A stretch of DNA of 21,756 bases from a virus. Shown one piece after another: positions 14,918-21,756 of the stretch. Under the pieces are notes generated by a model. That model ran no database searches, was not told the DNA's origin, and saw only the letters and a list, made by a program, of their open reading frames with translations. The position numbers and the translations under genes were made by a program. Every line of letters begins with the position of its first letter. Position 1 is the stretch's first letter. The stretch lies in the IMG/VR virus record IMGVR_UViG_3300012964_000063, positions 1 through 21,756 of that record. One strand, given 5' to 3'.

Positions 14918-16684
14918 ATGACTTCGATAGATAACGTCACGGACATCACGCCGCGCCGGCAGTATGTCGCTTCGGCTGCACAGACTGCCTTCGACTACCC
15001 ATTTCCGATCTTCACGGATGCAGATCTGCTCATTGACGTCGATGGCACCACACAGGCGCTAACCACGGACTACACTGTAAGCGGGGCCGGAGCCGACACC
15101 GGCGGCACAGTCACGTTCCTGTCAGCCATGAGTGGCGGGGAAGTGGTCACGATCTATCGAGATACGGCGATCGAGCGGACCACAGACTTCCGGCAGAACG
15201 GTCCGTGGACGGCGGCCTCGACCAACGACCAGCTCGACAAACTCACGGTCATCTGCCAGGAGCTGGGCGCGAAGATCAAGCGCTGCATTCGCTGGCCGTT
15301 CACCGCGGCACAGACGGACGCCGGGCTTGAGTTGAGCCCGCTCTCGAACTGGTACGGCAAGATGCTACGCATCTCCAGTACGGGGGTACTCGAAGCAGCC
15401 GATATCATCTCATCGGTCGTCGCGCTTTCTGCAGACGTTATCGGCCAGCTCATCCATCCGCGGACGGCAGCGGAGATCGCGGCAGGCATCACGCCGACGT
15501 ACTACTGGTACATGGCAGGAGATGTCCGCCGATATGGCGGTGACATACAGACCGCGATCAACGCCAATCCGCTCGGGTACGTGTGGCTGCCTGCAGGCAC
15601 CTATGCGTTGGGGGCGACAGGACTAGTCCTGCCAACCACGGGCTGCCGGATTGAGGGTGCATCGCGCAACGGCGCGATCATCACCTACACCGGCACTGGC
15701 ACCGCGATCGACGGATTCACCAACGGCGCGAGTTATCTCGCCCTGGGGCATTTCACGCTGCATTGCTCGGACGACGCGGCGAACGGCTTCTCTTTCGGCA
15801 ATTCATGCCGGCAGATTCTGCTGGATGACATCTTCGTTCAGGGTAGCGGCGCCGCGGGCAATACGGGTGCGGCCTTCCTGCTGTCCTCTGGCAACGGTTT
15901 TAGCGGCAACCTATCGGCGAACCTGATCTACGGCTTGGGATTCAAGTACGGCGTCAAGTGCGTGGGCGTCGTCTCCGGCAGCAACACGTGGACCTCCATG
16001 TCATTTACTCAGTGCTGGCTGGCGGGTCGCAGCGCCGGCATCATCGCAGGCAGCGCCGGTATCTGGTTCGACGCGAACACTAACGGCGTAGGCTCCAGTT
16101 TCATCGGGGGCTCCGTCGAGTCCTTTGATGTGGGCCTGCGGGTCGATGACGGCAGCTATGGCCTGGATTTCGCAGCGGACAATGAGGGTAATAACACTGC
16201 GTACACGGTGGGCAACACGTTCGTGGGCCGGATAAAGCTGTTCAACTCCACCGGCAACGGGCAAGAAGCGAGCCGCAATGGCACTTCGCAGACTTGGTGG
16301 CAGTGCCGACAGCTCCTCGGAGAAGTCGAGGAAGAAAATTACTATGACCGGAAATTCCTTCTGTACGATGACTCCAGTGCTTCGGCGACCTTTGGAATCT
16401 ACCGCGGCTCCAAGACGAAATCATTCATCTCCGGTACGGCCAACCCAACGTTGAAGGCGGGATTCGTCCTGGGTGTTGAAGCCGATGCCGCGGGTGTTCG
16501 CAACTATATGACAGTGTGCGGTCATCGCCTGGGCTGGGATTCGTCTGCCCCCGCGTCCGGGACATGGGGGCAAGGCGATGTCATGTGGAACACCGGGGCT
16601 GCCGCGGGAGGCGCCCCCGGTTGGGTTTGCACGGCCGGCGGGACTCCCGGAACGTGGAAGGCAATGGCGAACGTGGCTGCGTAA
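14918..16684 (+). CDS. Tailspike: T7-fibre N-terminal domain plus beta-helix
   Basis: This 588-residue protein starts at an ATG with AGGA upstream. Residues 1-125 match the T7 tail fibre N-terminal domain (Phage_T7_tail): RRQYVASAAQTAFDYPFPIF, LTTDYTVSGAG, GEVVTIYRDT, and ERTTDF followed by a helix with LDKLTVICQEL. This domain docks to the tail. Residues about 185-470 have GGDIQTAINANPLGYVWLPAGTYALG and short glycine-rich turns, as in pectate-lyase-type right-handed beta-helices of tailspikes that bind or cleave surface polysaccharide. The C-terminal GDVMWNTGAAAGGAPGWVCT is a small domain common at fibre ends. Catalytic residues cannot be picked out. The stop overlaps the next start. Confidence 0.85.
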   Translation: MTSIDNVTDITPRRQYVASAAQTAFDYPFPIFTDADLLIDVDGTTQALTTDYTVSGAGADTGGTVTFLSAMSGGEVVTIYRDTAIERTTDFRQNGPWTAASTNDQLDKLTVICQELGAKIKRCIRWPFTAAQTDAGLELSPLSNWYGKMLRISSTGVLEAADIISSVVALSADVIGQLIHPRTAAEIAAGITPTYYWYMAGDVRRYGGDIQTAINANPLGYVWLPAGTYALGATGLVLPTTGCRIEGASRNGAIITYTGTGTAIDGFTNGASYLALGHFTLHCSDDAANGFSFGNSCRQILLDDIFVQGSGAAGNTGAAFLLSSGNGFSGNLSANLIYGLGFKYGVKCVGVVSGSNTWTSMSFTQCWLAGRSAGIIAGSAGIWFDANTNGVGSSFIGGSVESFDVGLRVDDGSYGLDFAADNEGNNTAYTVGNTFVGRIKLFNSTGNGQEASRNGTSQTWWQCRQLLGEVEEENYYDRKFLLYDDSSASATFGIYRGSKTKSFISGTANPTLKAGFVLGVEADAAGVRNYMTVCGHRLGWDSSAPASGTWGQGDVMWNTGAAAGGAPGWVCTAGGTPGTWKAMANVAA

Positions 16685-18336
16685 TGACCGACGTCGTCCT
16701 CAAAGGATTGTTCCTGCAGTCGAGCCGCGGAGTGAAGATCGCGGACGGTGGCGGCGCGACCTGGTCCTTTGACCCGGCGACGAACACGCTGAGCGTCGCC
16801 ATCGCGAGTGGCGGCGTCAGCGGGTTCGACGAGGCGGCGCAGGACGCGGTCTTCAACGCGATCGCCGACAGCACCAGCATCGACGTCACGTACAACGACG
16901 CTGGTAACGCGTTCTCGCTGGTTGTTCTCCCGGGCGGCGTGGACCACAACTCGCTGCTCAACTTCTCGGCCAACAAGCACCTCGACCACACTGCCGTCAG
17001 CTTGACCGCTGGCGCCGGCCTTACGGGCGGCGGCGACATCTCCGCTTCGCGCACGTTCGACATCGGCGCCGGCACTGGCATCACGGTCAATACCGATGAC
17101 ATCGCGATCAATCAAGCGTTCACACCAACATGGACCGGCCTGCATACCTTCACGAACAGCATCACCGCTAACCATATCGACATCGGCGAAGCTGACACGA
17201 TGGTGCTGAATGGCGGAACGATCGCCGCCCAGCTTCAGATCAACAGCGACACGTTGGCGATCGCCGAGATCCACACGCACTCTAGCGCGGGCGCAACGTT
17301 CGCGCCGATTCTCTACGGCGCACGCGGACGAGGCACCGAAGCGTTGCCGGTCATCGTCTCCAACGGCGACTACCTCCTGCGCTTCGTCGCGGTAGGGTAT
17401 GACGGCGTGGACTACGCCGCTGGTGCGTCGATCGACTTCATCGTGGACGCCACGCCGGGCTCCAACGACATGCCGACGGCGATCGTGTTCAGCACGACGC
17501 CAGACGGCACGCAAGTTCCCGTCGAGGCGATGCGCATCGGTTCCACGAAGCTCGTTACGTTCGCCGATGGCCTGACGACTGCCGGGGTGATTGATCTCGG
17601 ACACGCAAGCGATACGACGATTGCGCGCGTCAGCGCTGGCGTGGTGTCGATCGAAGGTAACAACATCATCACGACGGCGTCGTACACGGCGTCCGATGTG
17701 CTCTCGAAGCTGCTCACCGTGGACGGTGCCAGTTCGGGGCTCGACGCGGACTTGCTTGATGGGATCAGCTCTGCTGGCTTCCTGCAAACCAGCACCTATC
17801 AGGCGTTGACGCCGACGTGGACCCAGATTCATACGTTTAGCGCTACGCCCGTCTTCAACGCCGGCATTACCGTCAATGCGGCTGCTAGGAATGTCGCGAG
17901 CCTGGCCCAATCGGCGCAGTCCTTCGGCAACACCACCGACAACCCGACGTTCACCTTTCTCGGGACCGGTCTCACCACTCACAACGGGGCGGTGTACGTC
18001 GACCGCAACACCAAGAATTGCTTCGTCCTGAACAGCTCCGGCACCAACTACGGGTTCATCCAAAACAACGGCGCGGACTCGTGGGCTCTCGGCACGGGCA
18101 CGGACATCGACACGCTGGGGACCGCGGCCCTGACTTGGACCAAGGCGCTGTTGCTGACGTTCGGCGGCCCGGCGGTCACGAAGGGCTACACGGTCTCCAC
18201 CCTCCCGGCCGGGACGACCGGCGCCATTGCGCACGTCACCGATGCGCTGGCGCCAACTTACCTCGCCACGCTCGTCGGCGGCGGCGCGGTAAAAACGCTA
18301 GCGTTCTACAATGGTGCAAACTGGGTGGGAGCCTGA
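16684..18336 (+). CDS. Second tail fibre / receptor-binding protein
   Basis: The ATG at 16684 overlaps the upstream stop (TAATG) and gives 550 residues; longer in-frame starts would lie inside the tailspike gene. It is beta-rich and glycine-rich with fibre motifs: GLTGGGDI and GTGITVN (common in fibre shafts), two imperfect copies of a TPTWT(G/Q)(L/I)HTF unit (about residues 148 and 376), and DADLLDGISSAGF, a widespread phage fibre repeat. The last 50 residues (GYTVSTLPAGTTGAIAHVTD to FYNGANWVGA) match a small C-terminal domain shared by many fibre proteins. It lacks the T7-type anchoring domain, so it may attach to the first spike or be a side fibre. Confidence 0.78.
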   Translation: MTDVVLKGLFLQSSRGVKIADGGGATWSFDPATNTLSVAIASGGVSGFDEAAQDAVFNAIADSTSIDVTYNDAGNAFSLVVLPGGVDHNSLLNFSANKHLDHTAVSLTAGAGLTGGGDISASRTFDIGAGTGITVNTDDIAINQAFTPTWTGLHTFTNSITANHIDIGEADTMVLNGGTIAAQLQINSDTLAIAEIHTHSSAGATFAPILYGARGRGTEALPVIVSNGDYLLRFVAVGYDGVDYAAGASIDFIVDATPGSNDMPTAIVFSTTPDGTQVPVEAMRIGSTKLVTFADGLTTAGVIDLGHASDTTIARVSAGVVSIEGNNIITTASYTASDVLSKLLTVDGASSGLDADLLDGISSAGFLQTSTYQALTPTWTQIHTFSATPVFNAGITVNAAARNVASLAQSAQSFGNTTDNPTFTFLGTGLTTHNGAVYVDRNTKNCFVLNSSGTNYGFIQNNGADSWALGTGTDIDTLGTAALTWTKALLLTFGGPAVTKGYTVSTLPAGTTGAIAHVTDALAPTYLATLVGGGAVKTLAFYNGANWVGA

Positions 18337-18337
18337 C

Positions 18338-18421
18338 ATGATTTCAATCACTCGCTACCTCACCCCCCAGGCTCTCAACATCCCGACCGGGGCGACCGGC
18401 GCCGCTTGGTTTGTAGGGTAG
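18338..18421 (+). CDS. 27-residue microORF after the fibre gene
   Basis: ATG 18338 begins one base after the fibre stop. GGGAG (18327-18331) lies six bases upstream, and the frame runs 27 codons to a TAG. The peptide starts MISITRYLTPQALNIPTG and ends in AAWFVG. It has no membrane helix and no known family. Its C-terminus recalls the hydrophobic fibre-end motif of the gene before it (NWVGA). It could be a real fibre-associated peptide or a leftover of a C-terminal domain; translation is plausible but unproven. Confidence 0.4.
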   Translation: MISITRYLTPQALNIPTGATGAAWFVG

Positions 18422-18451
18422 ACATTTCATTTTAACTTGAGGAGAACGACA

Positions 18452-18667
18452 GTGGAGAAGCAGATCGCAGCGTTTATTCGGGACGTCATGAACAAGGCCG
18501 TCGTACCCTCGAACGACCAGTACCAGCAGAACCTCGGCGCCGCCAAGAAGTGGCTCGAGGCGATCATGTGTGGCACCTTGGTGGTTGCCCCGCCGCTGGT
18601 CACGCCGGCCGCAGCCAAGGCGAAAGAAGTGATCCTCACCGACGGCACCGGCACGGAGGAAGCATGA
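18452..18667 (+). CDS. 71-residue unknown protein at the start of the lysis module
   Basis: AGGAG (18440-18444) lies seven bases before GTG 18452, which is taken as the start; the TTG at 18437 falls in the ribosome binding site itself. An A/T-rich patch (18422-18437), unusual for this genome, precedes it. The product is 71 residues: an amphipathic N-terminal part (MEKQIAAFIRDVMNKAVV), a weakly hydrophobic centre (AIMCGTLVVAPPLVTPAA) and an acidic tail (DGTGTEEA). The centre is too short and proline-broken to be a sure membrane helix. The stop overlaps the endolysin ATG. No family is recognised. Confidence 0.65.
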   Translation: MEKQIAAFIRDVMNKAVVPSNDQYQQNLGAAKKWLEAIMCGTLVVAPPLVTPAAAKAKEVILTDGTGTEEA

Positions 18668-19278
18668 TATCCGCCGACCAGTTGAAGCGGATCCTCCCGC
18701 GCTGTCTGGATCCGAACCTGTGGACGGCAGCGCTCAACGCTGCGGCCGCCGAGTTCGACTTCGGCTCGAACGTGCGCATGGCGGCGTTCCTCGCGCAAGT
18801 CGGGCACGAGTCCGACCAGCTGAACGCGGGACGCGAGAATCTCAGTTATTCCGTCCGGCGGCTAATGGCGGTATGGCCGCGGCGCTTCCCGACAGAGGAG
18901 AGCGCGCTGCCCTACGCCCGCAATCCCGAGCGGCTGGCCAATACGGTCTACGCCGATCGGCTGGGCAATGGTTCCTTCGCCAGCGGCGACGGCTGGAAGT
19001 ACCGGGGCGGCGGGCTGCTGCAGCTCACCGGGCGGGCGAACTACCGCGAGGCGGGCGCCGCGATCAATCAGCCGCTGGAGATCTCTCCGGCAAAGATCGA
19101 GATCCAGCTGATCTCGGCTCGCGCGGCGGGCTGGTTCTGGAAGGCGCACGGCTGCAACGAACTCGCCGATGCCGGCGACTTCGACAAGATCACGGAGACC
19201 ATCAACGGCCCGGCGAAGGTCGGGCTGGACGCCCGCATCCTTCTGTGGCGAACCGCGCAGCAGGTACTAGGCGCATGA
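18664..19278 (+). CDS. Endolysin, glycoside hydrolase family 19 type
   Basis: The ATG at 18664 overlaps the upstream stop (ATGA) and has GGAGGA four bases before it; the protein is 204 residues. The GH19 (chitinase-like/phage lysozyme) pattern is clear: AFLAQVGHES (41-50) with catalytic E49, then GDGWKYRGGGLLQLTGRANY (108-127), the most conserved GH19 stretch, and TINGP (179-183). Such enzymes cut the beta-1,4 glycan of peptidoglycan. No signal peptide or cell-wall-binding domain is seen, so release depends on a holin. Holin- and spanin-type genes follow immediately. Confidence 0.93.
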   Translation: MISADQLKRILPRCLDPNLWTAALNAAAAEFDFGSNVRMAAFLAQVGHESDQLNAGRENLSYSVRRLMAVWPRRFPTEESALPYARNPERLANTVYADRLGNGSFASGDGWKYRGGGLLQLTGRANYREAGAAINQPLEISPAKIEIQLISARAAGWFWKAHGCNELADAGDFDKITETINGPAKVGLDARILLWRTAQQVLGA

Positions 19279-19511
19279 AAGCAGCAGACGTTCGTCGGCA
19301 AATTCACTCGCGTGTAGCGGAGTGGGTTCCTTCACTCGGAGGCCGCAGATTCCTTCTGACCGTCGGGTCCGGGCTGATGAACGTGCTGCTTCTGCTGATC
19401 GGCAAGATCAGCCAGGAGACATACCTGACAATCACACTCGCCACGACGGCGGTGTACATCGGGGCCAACACTTATCAAAAATCGAAGGGAGTCCCGGATG
19501 AGCCTAAGTAG
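19275..19511 (+). CDS. Small two-TM membrane protein, holin candidate
   Basis: This 78-residue protein starts at ATG 19275 in an ATGA overlap with the endolysin stop. Two hydrophobic segments are visible (about 26-43, FLLTVGSGLMNVLLLLIG; about 50-66, YLTITLATTAVYIGANT) separated by a short KISQE turn, with charged ends. This is a class II holin shape, and similar small membrane proteins occur beside endolysins in many phages. It overlaps the Rz start at its 3' end. Function as a pore-forming timer is inferred from topology and position. Confidence 0.68.
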   Translation: MKAADVRRQIHSRVAEWVPSLGGRRFLLTVGSGLMNVLLLLIGKISQETYLTITLATTAVYIGANTYQKSKGVPDEPK

Positions 19512-19890
19512 CATTTTCGGCGGGCTGAAGAACTTCGCCAACCCGTGGCTGCTGCTCGCGGTTGTGTTGTTGGTGGCTGGCGCCGGCGCGACAGGATGGC
19601 ACTACGGCGCGACGGTCGAAGCAGGGAAACAGGCGAAGACGGAACTGTTGATCCAGCAGGCCGGGGACGCGGCACAGAAGGCGGCAGCGACCGAGATCTC
19701 GAAGATCAAGGTCGTCAACCAAACCAACCAGACGAGACTCGAACGGGAGATTGTCCATGTACCGGATTTTTCTCAGTGCCACACTGGCCCTGACGCTGTG
19801 CGCGTGCTCAACGATGCACTTACCAACAAAGCCGGGGCCCAGCCCACTGGTCATAGCGTCGTGCCCGATGCTAACGGAGTTGTCCGATGA
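19498..19890 (+). CDS. Rz: Inner-membrane spanin (Rz-like)
   Basis: This 130-residue protein has AAGGGAG (19485-19491) six bases before the ATG. One N-terminal membrane helix (17-35, WLLLAVVLLVAGAGATGWHYG) is followed by a long charged periplasmic helix (about 40-90, ALKE/Q-rich: EAGKQAKTELLIQQ, EISKIKVVNQTNQTRLEREI). This is the Rz topology: it spans the periplasm and, with Rz1, fuses the membranes at the end of lysis. The Rz1 gene overlaps it in another frame, the classical spanin arrangement. Confidence 0.85.
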   Translation: MSLSSIFGGLKNFANPWLLLAVVLLVAGAGATGWHYGATVEAGKQAKTELLIQQAGDAAQKAAATEISKIKVVNQTNQTRLEREIVHVPDFSQCHTGPDAVRVLNDALTNKAGAQPTGHSVVPDANGVVR

Positions 19891-19975
19891 CTCGTTCGGA
19901 ACCGTCGCGAAGAAGCTCGTCGAAGTCGCGGGCCAGTACTACGCGTGTCGTCAAGCGGCTCTCGCCGGTGAGTAA
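19757..19975 (+). CDS. Rz1: Outer-membrane lipoprotein spanin (Rz1-like)
   Basis: ATG 19757 lies inside the Rz gene in another frame and gives 72 residues. The N-terminal signal peptide (MYRIFLSATLALTLCAC) ends in a lipobox LCAC, with C17 the predicted lipidation site. A proline-containing stretch (LPTKPGPSPLV) follows, as in Rz1 proteins, then a short helical C-terminus with two further cysteines (SCPML and YYACRQ). The last third extends beyond the Rz stop. It should partner Rz as the o-spanin. Confidence 0.85.
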   Translation: MYRIFLSATLALTLCACSTMHLPTKPGPSPLVIASCPMLTELSDDSFGTVAKKLVEVAGQYYACRQAALAGE

Positions 19976-20258
19976 GCTGGACCGCTACGGCGAGGAACTC
20001 GCCAGCCACGAGCGGCTGGCATCCATCGAGACCCGGCTCGCCGGCATGGAGTCCGTACACCGCGAGATGAAGCACGCGCAGGAAGGCTTCCGGAAGGAAA
20101 TCATGGAGGCGCTGAGCAGCAGCAACGAGCGGCTGACGCAGGTGCACATCGATTTGGCCCGCTACCGCGGCGCGTGGGGAACGCTGGTCATGGTCTTCAC
20201 CGCGCTGTGGGCGGTCATCACTCTCTCGCGGGACTGGATTCTCTCGCACTTCAAGTAA
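19887..20258 (+). CDS. Coiled-coil protein with one C-terminal TM, possible holin/antiholin
   Basis: ATG 19887 overlaps the Rz stop (ATGA) and has GGAG (19876-19879) upstream, giving 123 residues; GTG 19968 is a shorter alternative (96 residues). The first 27 residues are basic and serine-rich and are forced by overlap with Rz1. The middle (about 30-92) is a predicted coiled coil (EELASHERLASIETRLAGME and further heptads). The C-terminus has one membrane helix (96-113, AWGTLVMVFTALWAVITL). A C-terminally anchored protein beside spanins may be a second holin, an antiholin or another envelope protein. The family is not certain. Confidence 0.65.
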   Translation: MTRSEPSRRSSSKSRASTTRVVKRLSPVSKLDRYGEELASHERLASIETRLAGMESVHREMKHAQEGFRKEIMEALSSSNERLTQVHIDLARYRGAWGTLVMVFTALWAVITLSRDWILSHFK

Positions 20259-20305
20259 TGTGCACATCCTCGATCAAATCGTCGCGTTCGTCAGGGGGAG
20301 CAGAA

Positions 20306-20833
20306 ATGGCCGATACGCAGCAGCGCGCAGCCTACAAATGGGAAGACCAGTGGGAGACTTGGAACCGAGTCTCCGCTTCCGACAGGCGTGTTCGCTCTGC
20401 GATCCGCAGCGCGGAACGCCATTATAAGATTAGGCCCACAAAAATTCTGATCGTCGCCAAGAACCGCAACCATGAGCGGGTCGACGCGCGCACGGGCAAG
20501 GGCAAGAAGCTGACTTCACAGTACGATCCGACGCCGCACACCATCACTATCCGGCCGCGGCACCGGAACGTTGCAGTAGCGCTGCACGAAGCCGCGCACG
20601 CCATCCACGACGAACTGTTCGGCAACCTCTCGCGCCCCGAATTGGAGTCGCACGGGCCGATGTGGCTGGGCATCTATCTATGGTTGCTTGCTGACGCGAA
20701 GGTGGCGCCGCGTCGTGCGCTTCTGGCTTCTGCCAAGTCGTCCGGTCTGAAGTGGCGGCCGCTGGCGTGTGTCGCGCCTGATCGTATCCGTCAGGCTTAC
20801 CGCGGATTCGTGGAAACCGCCGAGTTCGTCTGA
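20306..20833 (+). CDS. HExxH zinc metallopeptidase-like protein
   Basis: AGGGGGAG (20293-20300) precedes ATG 20306, so this start is preferred over ATG 20258 despite the latter's overlap with the upstream stop. The 175-residue product has a metal site LHEAAHAIHDE (93-103; HEAAH 94-98) and, 18 residues later, SHGPMW (115-120). The latter supplies a third ligand candidate (H116) in the 'HGP.W' arrangement of SprT/WLM-like and related phage metallohydrolases. The N-terminus is basic (KWEDQWETWNR, RVRSAIRSAERHY). No signal peptide or membrane segment is present. It is the last rightward gene; substrate and role (host protease, capsid or lysis related) are unknown. Confidence 0.75.
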   Translation: MADTQQRAAYKWEDQWETWNRVSASDRRVRSAIRSAERHYKIRPTKILIVAKNRNHERVDARTGKGKKLTSQYDPTPHTITIRPRHRNVAVALHEAAHAIHDELFGNLSRPELESHGPMWLGIYLWLLADAKVAPRRALLASAKSSGLKWRPLACVAPDRIRQAYRGFVETAEFV

Positions 20834-21756
20834 ATCCTCCTCGCGAGGGCTTCCTTCAAGCCTTCCTGTGTCGTGTCCTTCCTGCTCAGCAGGTCTCGAT
20901 AATCCTCGTCGATCGTGCCGTCCGCGCTGATGTAATGCACGCGGCCGTTCTTGCCGAGCCGGCGAACCCCACCGAACAAGCGGCCATTGAGTTGTTGCCA
21001 CTGCAGCAAACTCGGCGTCATGCCGTACCACACGACATTCTCGCAGCCGGACTTGTGCAGGTTCACGCCTTCGCCAGCGCTGTCCGGGTGCACCAGTAAC
21101 CACTGGATCTTGCCGGCATTCCAATCGTCTTCGTCCTGCTCGGTACGTAGCACCCGCCAGCTGCGTTGCCGGTACTTCCCCAGTGTCGCTTTGATCCGCT
21201 CCAGATCGTGTTTGAAGTAGTACGAGATCATCACCTGCTTGTCGCCGAGATCCTCCAACAACTCCTCCAGCGCGTTCAGCTTCTCGCCGTGGATCTCCAT
21301 GATCGCGCGCTCCACCCCCGCGTAGACAACCCCGTTGGCCAGCTGCAACAGCTTCTGATTGAGCGCTGCGCTGTTCGGCGCGGTGAGTGTGCGGCCGCCG
21401 ATTTCGGCGACCATCTTGCGTTCGAACTCTCGGTAGAGTTTCTTCTGGTGTGGCTGCAGCTCTACCCGGATCGGATTGTAGATGATCGGCGGCAACTCCA
21501 TGTAGTCTTCTGTCCGCAGCGTCAGGACCAGATCGGCAATCGCTTCCTGAATTTCCTTGTCGGCCCCGTGCTTGAGCCGCCATGGGCTGTAGTCGCCGAA
21601 GCCAGGCGGGTCGAACCAGCGTTGTTTGTAGGCGTCCTCGGTGAACCCGAGGCGCTTGCCCTGATCGAGCAGGTATATCTGCGCCCATAGGTCCGCGTAC
21701 CCGTTCGGCGACGGCGTGCCCGTGAGCTCCACCAGCCGAGGGAACAGCCGGCGCAC
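20797..21756 (-). CDS. SNF2-type superfamily 2 helicase (5' part outside the window)
   Basis: The leftward frame continues past the right edge; its GTG at the edge is not a credible start because helicase motifs I and II must lie upstream. In the 319 visible residues, LTGTPSPNGYADLW (11-24) is motif III of SNF2-like enzymes. The second RecA-like domain follows: MISYYFKHDLERIKATL (strand and helix), then WLLVHPDSAGEGVNLHKS (219-236, motif V) and WQQLNGRLFGGVRRLGK (253-269, motif VI with arginine finger). Such phage helicases act in replication or recombination. The C-terminus overlaps the + strand metallopeptidase by 37 bases, tail to tail. Confidence 0.88.
   Translation of the reverse strand: MRRLFPRLVELTGTPSPNGYADLWAQIYLLDQGKRLGFTEDAYKQRWFDPPGFGDYSPWRLKHGADKEIQEAIADLVLTLRTEDYMELPPIIYNPIRVELQPHQKKLYREFERKMVAEIGGRTLTAPNSAALNQKLLQLANGVVYAGVERAIMEIHGEKLNALEELLEDLGDKQVMISYYFKHDLERIKATLGKYRQRSWRVLRTEQDEDDWNAGKIQWLLVHPDSAGEGVNLHKSGCENVVWYGMTPSLLQWQQLNGRLFGGVRRLGKNGRVHYISADGTIDEDYRDLLSRKDTTQEGLKEALARRIQTNSAVSTNPR

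Noticed and set aside
16522-18234. 570-codon - strand frame opposite the second fibre
   Set aside because: Shadow of a fibre gene with high GC third positions; composition is low in hydrophobic core residues.
18293-18304. Perfect 12-base palindrome AACGCTAGCGTT
   Set aside because: It is within the coding end of the fibre gene, has no U-tract or repeat partner, and can occur by chance.
16684-18336. Possible diversity-generating retroelement target in the fibre gene
   Set aside because: No reverse transcriptase gene, template repeat or adenine-biased variable repeat is visible in this window.
18380-18440. Possible terminator after the fibre gene
   Set aside because: The only stem is four base pairs (GGCG/CGCC) and lies too far from the T-rich patch to be convincing.
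20258-20305. Earlier ATG (20258) for the metallopeptidase
   Set aside because: It overlaps the upstream stop but lacks a ribosome binding site, whereas ATG 20306 has a strong one six bases upstream.

Overview
This window is part of a tailed-phage (or prophage) genome. It carries the late structural and lysis region of a podovirus with a T7-like virion plan. The DNA is GC-rich (over 60% by eye), and long open shadow frames on the opposite strand are common, as expected for a phage of a high-GC proteobacterium. The GH19-type endolysin and the paired Rz/Rz1 spanins point to a Gram-negative host. The host genus cannot be read from the sequence. No integrase, tRNA, CRISPR array or insertion sequence was seen.

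Layout, left to right on the + strand. Bases 1-498 hold the 3' end of a probable scaffold-like gene, a 44-residue basic microprotein and a structured leader. The major capsid protein (499-1377) ends in a strong intrinsic terminator. A 98-residue probable decoration or head-accessory protein follows (1442-1738) and has its own strong terminator. Next come an 80-residue unknown protein (1803-2045) and a tightly coupled five-gene block (2066-5514): an MptE/DUF115-like Rossmann protein, an ATP-grasp enzyme, a GT-A glycosyltransferase, an FkbM-type methyltransferase and a second, related GT-A glycosyltransferase. The tail and ejection module then runs almost without gaps: tail tube A (gp11-like), tail nozzle B (gp12-like, with an inserted discoidin/F5/8C-like domain), an internal virion protein (gp14-like), a gp15-position protein, an ejection protein with a GNAT-like C-terminal domain, and a 957-residue large ejection protein. 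Two receptor-binding proteins follow: a T7-fibre-N-terminus/beta-helix tailspike and a second fibre.

The lysis module (about 18452-20258) contains a small unknown protein, a GH19 endolysin, a two-TM holin candidate, overlapping Rz and Rz1 spanins, and a coiled-coil protein with one C-terminal TM. A HExxH metallopeptidase-like protein (20306-20833) ends the rightward transcription unit. A leftward SNF2/superfamily-2 helicase, cut by the window edge, converges on it with a 37-base tail-to-tail overlap. It marks the start of the replication/early region.

The most interesting element is the five-gene enzyme block between the head and tail genes. It sits inside the late operon with stop/start overlaps, so it should be made along with virion parts. 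The combination of ATP-grasp, two GTs, FkbM methyltransferase and MptE-like protein suggests covalent decoration of a virion component or synthesis of a modified glycan or peptide. This is inference: no substrate is shown. Secondary points are the extra domains carried by virion proteins (F5/8C-like in the nozzle, GNAT-like in an ejection protein), the two terminators bracketing the 98-residue gene, and a 27-codon microORF with a good ribosome binding site.
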